This document shows, in pieces, positions 60,470 to 64,000 of a stretch of 64,000 nucleotides of DNA. This DNA is from Dermabacter indicis (GTDB lineage Bacteria > Actinomycetota > Actinomycetes > Actinomycetales > Dermabacteraceae). Positions within the stretch are counted from its first letter, which is position 1. The number at the start of each line of letters is the position of its first letter. The stretch is from assembly GCA_001403775.1 (NCBI GenBank), contig CYUG01000017.1, forward strand, positions 217,969-281,968. Reading direction: 5' to 3'. Made by a program: the position numbers and the translations under genes. The notes below the pieces were generated by a model. It worked only from the letters and a program-made list of their open reading frames with translations. It did not search any database and was not told the DNA's origin.

Positions 60470-60586
60470 GGAGCGGCAAACGTCGGCCCCCTCCCGAGGG
60501 CCCACGCGCCACCGGCGTGACGAAACCGTCGCTTTCGAGGCCCCTCCAGCATGACCGAGCCCCGCATGACACCGTAGGCTTGGATT

Positions 60587-62344
60587 ATGACTGCACCGGA
60601 ACTTGCCCTTACGACCCGTTTTCAGGATGCCTTTGCCGAGGCTTTCGGCGAGGAGTACCGCACCGCCGATCCGATTATTAGGCCGGGGAAGTTCTCGGAC
60701 TTCCAGTGCAACGCGGCGATGGGCCTCGCGAAGAAGCTCGGTGCGAAGCCGCGCGACCTCGCCCAGCAGATCCTCGAGAAAGTGCAGCTCGACGACATCG
60801 CCGAGAAGCCCGAGATCGCTGGCCCCGGCTTCCTCAACATCACGCTCAAGACCGAATGGGTCGCCGCACAAGCCGGTGACCTGCACGGCGATGACCGCCT
60901 CGGTGTGGAGAGCCCCGAGAAGCCCGAGACGATCGTCATCGATTACTCAGCGCCGAACGTCGCGAAGGAAATGCACGTGGGGCACCTCCGCACGACTGTC
61001 GTGGGCGATGCTCTCGCACGCGTGCTCGAGTTCGAGGGCCACAAGGTTGTGCGCCAGAACCACATTGGCGATTGGGGCACGCCGTTTGGCATGCTTATCG
61101 AGCACCTGCTCGAGGTTGGCGAGGATTCGGAGGAGGCGAAGCTCCTCGAGACCGACCCGAACGCGTTCTACCAGGCAGCGCGTGCGAAATTCGATGCCGA
61201 TGTTGAGCAGACCGATTTCGCGAAGCGTGCGCGTGCGCGCGTCGCAACCCTGCAGTCGGGCGACGAAGCAACGCTTGCGATGTGGACGAAGCTCGTGGGC
61301 CTCTCGAAGCAGTACTTCCACCGCATCTACGACATGCTCGACGTGACCCTCACCGATGAGGATCTCGCGGGCGAGTCGACCTACAACGACGCGCTTGCGG
61401 GGGTCTGCGAGGATCTCGAGAAGGCGGGCATCGCGCGCGTTTCCGATGGCGCGCTGTGCGTGTTCCCGGCCGGATTCACGGGCCGCGACGATCAGCCCCT
61501 CCCGCTCATTATCCGTAAGTCCGACGGTGGCTACGGCTACGCGACGACCGATTTTGCGGCCATTCGCCACCGCGTGAACGACCTCGGTGCCGATCGCATC
61601 GCCTATGTCGTGGGCGCCTCGCAGGAGCTTCACTTCCAGATGGTGTTCACGACGGCGCGCGAGGCCGGCTGGCTTCCCGAGAGCGTTGATGCGGAGCACG
61701 TGAAGATCGGTTCCGTTCTTGGCGAGGACGGCAAGATTCTGCGCACGCGCTCTGGCTCGTCGCTGCGCCTCATGGCGCTTCTCGAGGAGGGCATTGTGAA
61801 GGCCCGCTCCGTGATCGACGAGCTGCGCCCTGATCTTCCCGAGGAGGAGCGCGCGACCATCGCCCGCCAGATCGGCATTGGCAGCATCAAGTACGCGGAT
61901 CTCTCCACCGCGCACGACTCGGATTACGTGTTCGATCTGGATCGCATGCTCGCGCTTCAGGGCAACACGGCGCCGTACCTCCAGTACGCGGTCGCGCGTA
62001 TCCGTTCGATTCAGCGCAAGGCTGCGGAGAAGGGCATTGCCGCGGAGCAGGTTACGGCGGCAGCGCCGCGCGTCGTGGACGATCCGGAGCGCGCGCTCGC
62101 GCTTCAGCTTCTCCAGTTCGCTCCCACGGTTGCCGAAGTGGGATCGCAGTACGTTCCGCACAAGCTCGCGGCGTACCTGTTCGACCTCGCGCAGGCGTTC
62201 ATGGGCTTCTACGAGAAGTCCCCGATCCTCAAGGACGCGAGCGAGGATGTGCGCCTTGGCCGCCTCGCTCTCGCGAAGCTCACGGAACGCACGCTCGTGG
62301 CGGGCCTCGATCTGCTCGGCGTCCAGGCTCCAGCGCAGATGTGA
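60587..62344 (+). CDS. argS: Arginyl-tRNA synthetase
   Basis: 585 aa class I aminoacyl-tRNA synthetase. The N-terminal tRNA-contact domain is followed by SAPNVAKEMHVGHLRTTVVGD, whose HVGH is the HIGH motif. The KMSKS position reads EDGKILRTRSG, a natural variant. The C-terminal anticodon-binding domain (from about residue 470) contains LQYAVARIRSI and ends LGVQAPAQM. A clear orthologue of bacterial ArgS. ATG 60587. Confidence 0.96.
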   Translation: MTAPELALTTRFQDAFAEAFGEEYRTADPIIRPGKFSDFQCNAAMGLAKKLGAKPRDLAQQILEKVQLDDIAEKPEIAGPGFLNITLKTEWVAAQAGDLHGDDRLGVESPEKPETIVIDYSAPNVAKEMHVGHLRTTVVGDALARVLEFEGHKVVRQNHIGDWGTPFGMLIEHLLEVGEDSEEAKLLETDPNAFYQAARAKFDADVEQTDFAKRARARVATLQSGDEATLAMWTKLVGLSKQYFHRIYDMLDVTLTDEDLAGESTYNDALAGVCEDLEKAGIARVSDGALCVFPAGFTGRDDQPLPLIIRKSDGGYGYATTDFAAIRHRVNDLGADRIAYVVGASQELHFQMVFTTAREAGWLPESVDAEHVKIGSVLGEDGKILRTRSGSSLRLMALLEEGIVKARSVIDELRPDLPEEERATIARQIGIGSIKYADLSTAHDSDYVFDLDRMLALQGNTAPYLQYAVARIRSIQRKAAEKGIAAEQVTAAAPRVVDDPERALALQLLQFAPTVAEVGSQYVPHKLAAYLFDLAQAFMGFYEKSPILKDASEDVRLGRLALAKLTERTLVAGLDLLGVQAPAQM

Positions 62345-62371
62345 GTCGGCGCGGCCCGCGCGGCCGCGGCG

Positions 62372-63286
62372 TTATTTCCCGAGGCTCTTGTCGAGGAACG
62401 TCTTTTGTTCCTCGAGGAGGCGGGCCATGTCGTCGCCGCGGCGGAGCCTCGGGTTGACGCTGATTTTCCCGGGGATCTCGCGATAGGTGAGGCCGATCCC
62501 CTCGCGGTCAAACTGGTGCGTGACGACCCGCGAATCGGTGAGGAACAGATCCTTCGTGCCGACGCTCAGGTGTACGGGCGGAAGGCCTTTGAGGTCGCCG
62601 TTGAGCGGCGAAAGCGCGGGGTCGTCGAGCGGAGTGCGGCCCGCGTATTTCTTCGCGGCGAGCTGCATGATGCGGCGCTCATGCACGGGGTCGTGCTGGT
62701 TGGTTTCGCTCAGTTCGAGGTTGGTGAATTCGAGGTCGAGAAGCGGGTTCATGAGCACAATGCCCGCTGGTTTCGCTTCGACGTTTGCGAGGCCACCGTC
62801 GTGCTCCACGTTCGCAAGCGCGGCGAGCGAAAGTGCGAGGCCCGCGCCGCTTTGGTGACCGGCAATCGTCCATGTGCCTTCCGAGATGAGGCCCTGTTCG
62901 GAAAGCCCCTTGATGACTTCGTAGGTGTCCTCGAGAGCGGTGGGGTGCATGTAGTCGGGGCCGTAGCGGTAGTCGATGAGCAGCCCCGCGCATTCGCGGG
63001 CGTCAACCTGCCGGCTGAGCCATTCCCAATCGCCTACGAACGGGCCCGACATGTAGCTTCCGCCGTGGAGGTACACAACAATGCCTCGATCGGCCTTGTG
63101 CTTGTCGAGCCACACGGTGCGCGTGCGGTTGAGGAATTCGACGTCGATCGCGTGGCGTTTTTGCACGGGGGCCGGCGGCTTCGCGATCCGCACCTTGCCG
63201 AATCCAATCTCGTACACGAAGTTGGGCAGCGGTGTGCGCGTGAGAGTGCGCCCGGCGATGGCGGCATAGTGCTTGATGCGACCCAT
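62372..63286 (-). CDS. Alpha/beta-hydrolase-fold protein lacking catalytic Ser and His
   Basis: 304 aa, hormone-sensitive-lipase-like (alpha/beta-hydrolase_3). YLHGGSYMSGP is the oxyanion HGG motif and LIDYRYGPDYMHPTALED is typical. At the nucleophile elbow, where the family has GDSAGG, this protein has AGHQSGAGLAL, so the Ser position is Gln. The acid is present in VGTKDLF. Where His is expected, the sequence reads REIPGKISVNP, with Ser. Two of three catalytic residues are thus missing and the protein may be a pseudoenzyme. ATG 63286 has GGAGGG upstream; the frame to 63361 is an unlikely extension. Confidence 0.8.
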   Translation of the reverse strand: MGRIKHYAAIAGRTLTRTPLPNFVYEIGFGKVRIAKPPAPVQKRHAIDVEFLNRTRTVWLDKHKADRGIVVYLHGGSYMSGPFVGDWEWLSRQVDARECAGLLIDYRYGPDYMHPTALEDTYEVIKGLSEQGLISEGTWTIAGHQSGAGLALSLAALANVEHDGGLANVEAKPAGIVLMNPLLDLEFTNLELSETNQHDPVHERRIMQLAAKKYAGRTPLDDPALSPLNGDLKGLPPVHLSVGTKDLFLTDSRVVTHQFDREGIGLTYREIPGKISVNPRLRRGDDMARLLEEQKTFLDKSLGK

Positions 63287-63359
63287 GGTGGGATCCCTCC
63301 TGGCTCGGTTCGCGAAACGCCTTAAGACTAGTGGGCCGACCTTACGAGATACTGGCCTC

Positions 63360-64000
63360 ATGACTTCTCACGTTGATGTTCTCGTTGTTGCCGCGATGGC
63401 CGAAGAGGCCGCCGCCGTTTCCGCTCTCGGCACCGATTTTAGCCCTGTCGCGCACCCGTTTGCCGGCGCCGGTCACGGTGAAGGCGCGGGCCCTTCGGGC
63501 GAGGTAAGCGCCTCGGTGGGCACGCTCCCGTATGCAGTGACCGGCGAGGAAACCTCGGGGTCCGACGCTTCCTCAGCCTCGATCGCGCTCGTGACGACCG
63601 GGGTTGGCGCGGCTGCCGCGAGCGCCGTTCTCGCGTGGGCCATCGGCGAATTTTCACCTCGTCTCATCGTGAACGCGGGCAGTTGTGGCGGCCTCGCCGA
63701 CGACATCACCGTGGGCACGGTCGCGATCGGCACCTCCTACTCGTATTCGATTGCCGAAGCGACGGCCTTCGGTTATGAAACGGGGCAGGTTCCGGGCGCT
63801 CCCGCGCGCTTCGGTGGTGAGGAATGCGAGCAGCGCGCCGCCCGCGCTCTCGAGGCGGTTGAGGCGGAGGGGCTTTCAGCGCGCTCGGGTCTCATGCTTT
63901 CCGGAGATGCCTTCGTGACGGCGGACATCGCCGAAGGCGTGCACGCAAAGTTCCCGGGTGCGATCACGGCAGACATGGAGTCGTGCGCCTTCGCCCACGT
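63360..64000 (+). CDS. mtnN: 5'-methylthioadenosine/S-adenosylhomocysteine nucleosidase (3' end outside window)
   Basis: Open from ATG 63360 to the window edge (213 codons seen). It splits adenine from MTA, SAH and 5'-deoxyadenosine. The start VDVLVVAAMAEEAAAV carries the first catalytic Glu, VNAGSCGGLADDITVGTVAIGTSY is the family's core, SGDAFVT contributes to the purine site, and ADMESCA gives the ribose-binding Met-Glu. A Ser/Gly-rich insertion of about 25 residues separates the first two strands. It is divergent from the hydrolase-like gene. Confidence 0.88.
   Translation, partial: MTSHVDVLVVAAMAEEAAAVSALGTDFSPVAHPFAGAGHGEGAGPSGEVSASVGTLPYAVTGEETSGSDASSASIALVTTGVGAAAASAVLAWAIGEFSPRLIVNAGSCGGLADDITVGTVAIGTSYSYSIAEATAFGYETGQVPGAPARFGGEECEQRAARALEAVEAEGLSARSGLMLSGDAFVTADIAEGVHAKFPGAITADMESCAFAH

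Overview
The window is about 64 kb of GC-rich chromosomal DNA from an actinobacterium. The evidence is a pknB–trpG–class E sortase–crgA block of the kind found near the origin in Actinobacteria, many GTG starts, LppM-type lipoproteins and the pheA–serS neighbourhood. A skin-type Micrococcales lineage such as Dermabacteraceae is my guess from overall gene content; no rRNA is present to confirm it.

Layout. 1–6.0 kb: the C-terminus of a PASTA-domain kinase, trpG/pabA, a class E sortase with a small membrane partner, crgA, an SGNH hydrolase and two tandem LppM-like lipoproteins. 6.1–7.7 kb: tRNA-Arg(ACG), whose 3' end is the target of an IS481-type element that has separated the tRNA from its terminator. 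8.0–13.6 kb: a divergent four-gene lipid cluster (alkyl-DHAP-synthase-like flavoenzyme, PlsC acyltransferase, SDR, and an acyl-CoA-reductase/HAD fusion) that looks like a complete ether-lipid route. 13.7–17.5 kb: a formate/nitrite channel and ppc.

17.8–38.05 kb: the main attraction, a biosynthetic cluster for a ribosomally made, azole-modified peptide. A nitrile-hydratase-like leader (NHLP) precursor ends in GG followed by the core DVNCCCCPCCCCT. Around it are a fused YcaO cyclodehydratase, a SagB-type azoline dehydrogenase, a P450, a Rieske protein, an FAD amine-oxidase-like enzyme, a methyltransferase, an alpha/beta hydrolase, a small membrane protein, an ABC-2 exporter, and a NHLM export set (HlyD-like adaptor, C39-peptidase ABC transporter, second ABC transporter). 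A large LuxR-family regulator lies beside it. The expected logic is: precursor made, Cys cyclised by YcaO, oxidised to thiazoles by SagB, tailored, cut after GG and exported.

38.3–53.5 kb: housekeeping genes, including two tRNA-Ser, three related lipoproteins, a peroxiredoxin, a HAD phosphatase, serS, a diacylglycerol-kinase-like protein, pheA, a large membrane protein, and an operon of a uracil/xanthine permease, a small protein, a DUF5926-like protein and a GT2. 53.6–58.7 kb: a decayed mobile region with a frameshifted and partly duplicated plasmid RepA, a small lipoprotein, a frameshifted secreted protein, a serine recombinase and a dead IS3 copy. 58.8–64 kb: an oligopeptide-type binding protein, argS, an alpha/beta-hydrolase that has lost its catalytic Ser and His, and the start of mtnN, cut by the window edge.
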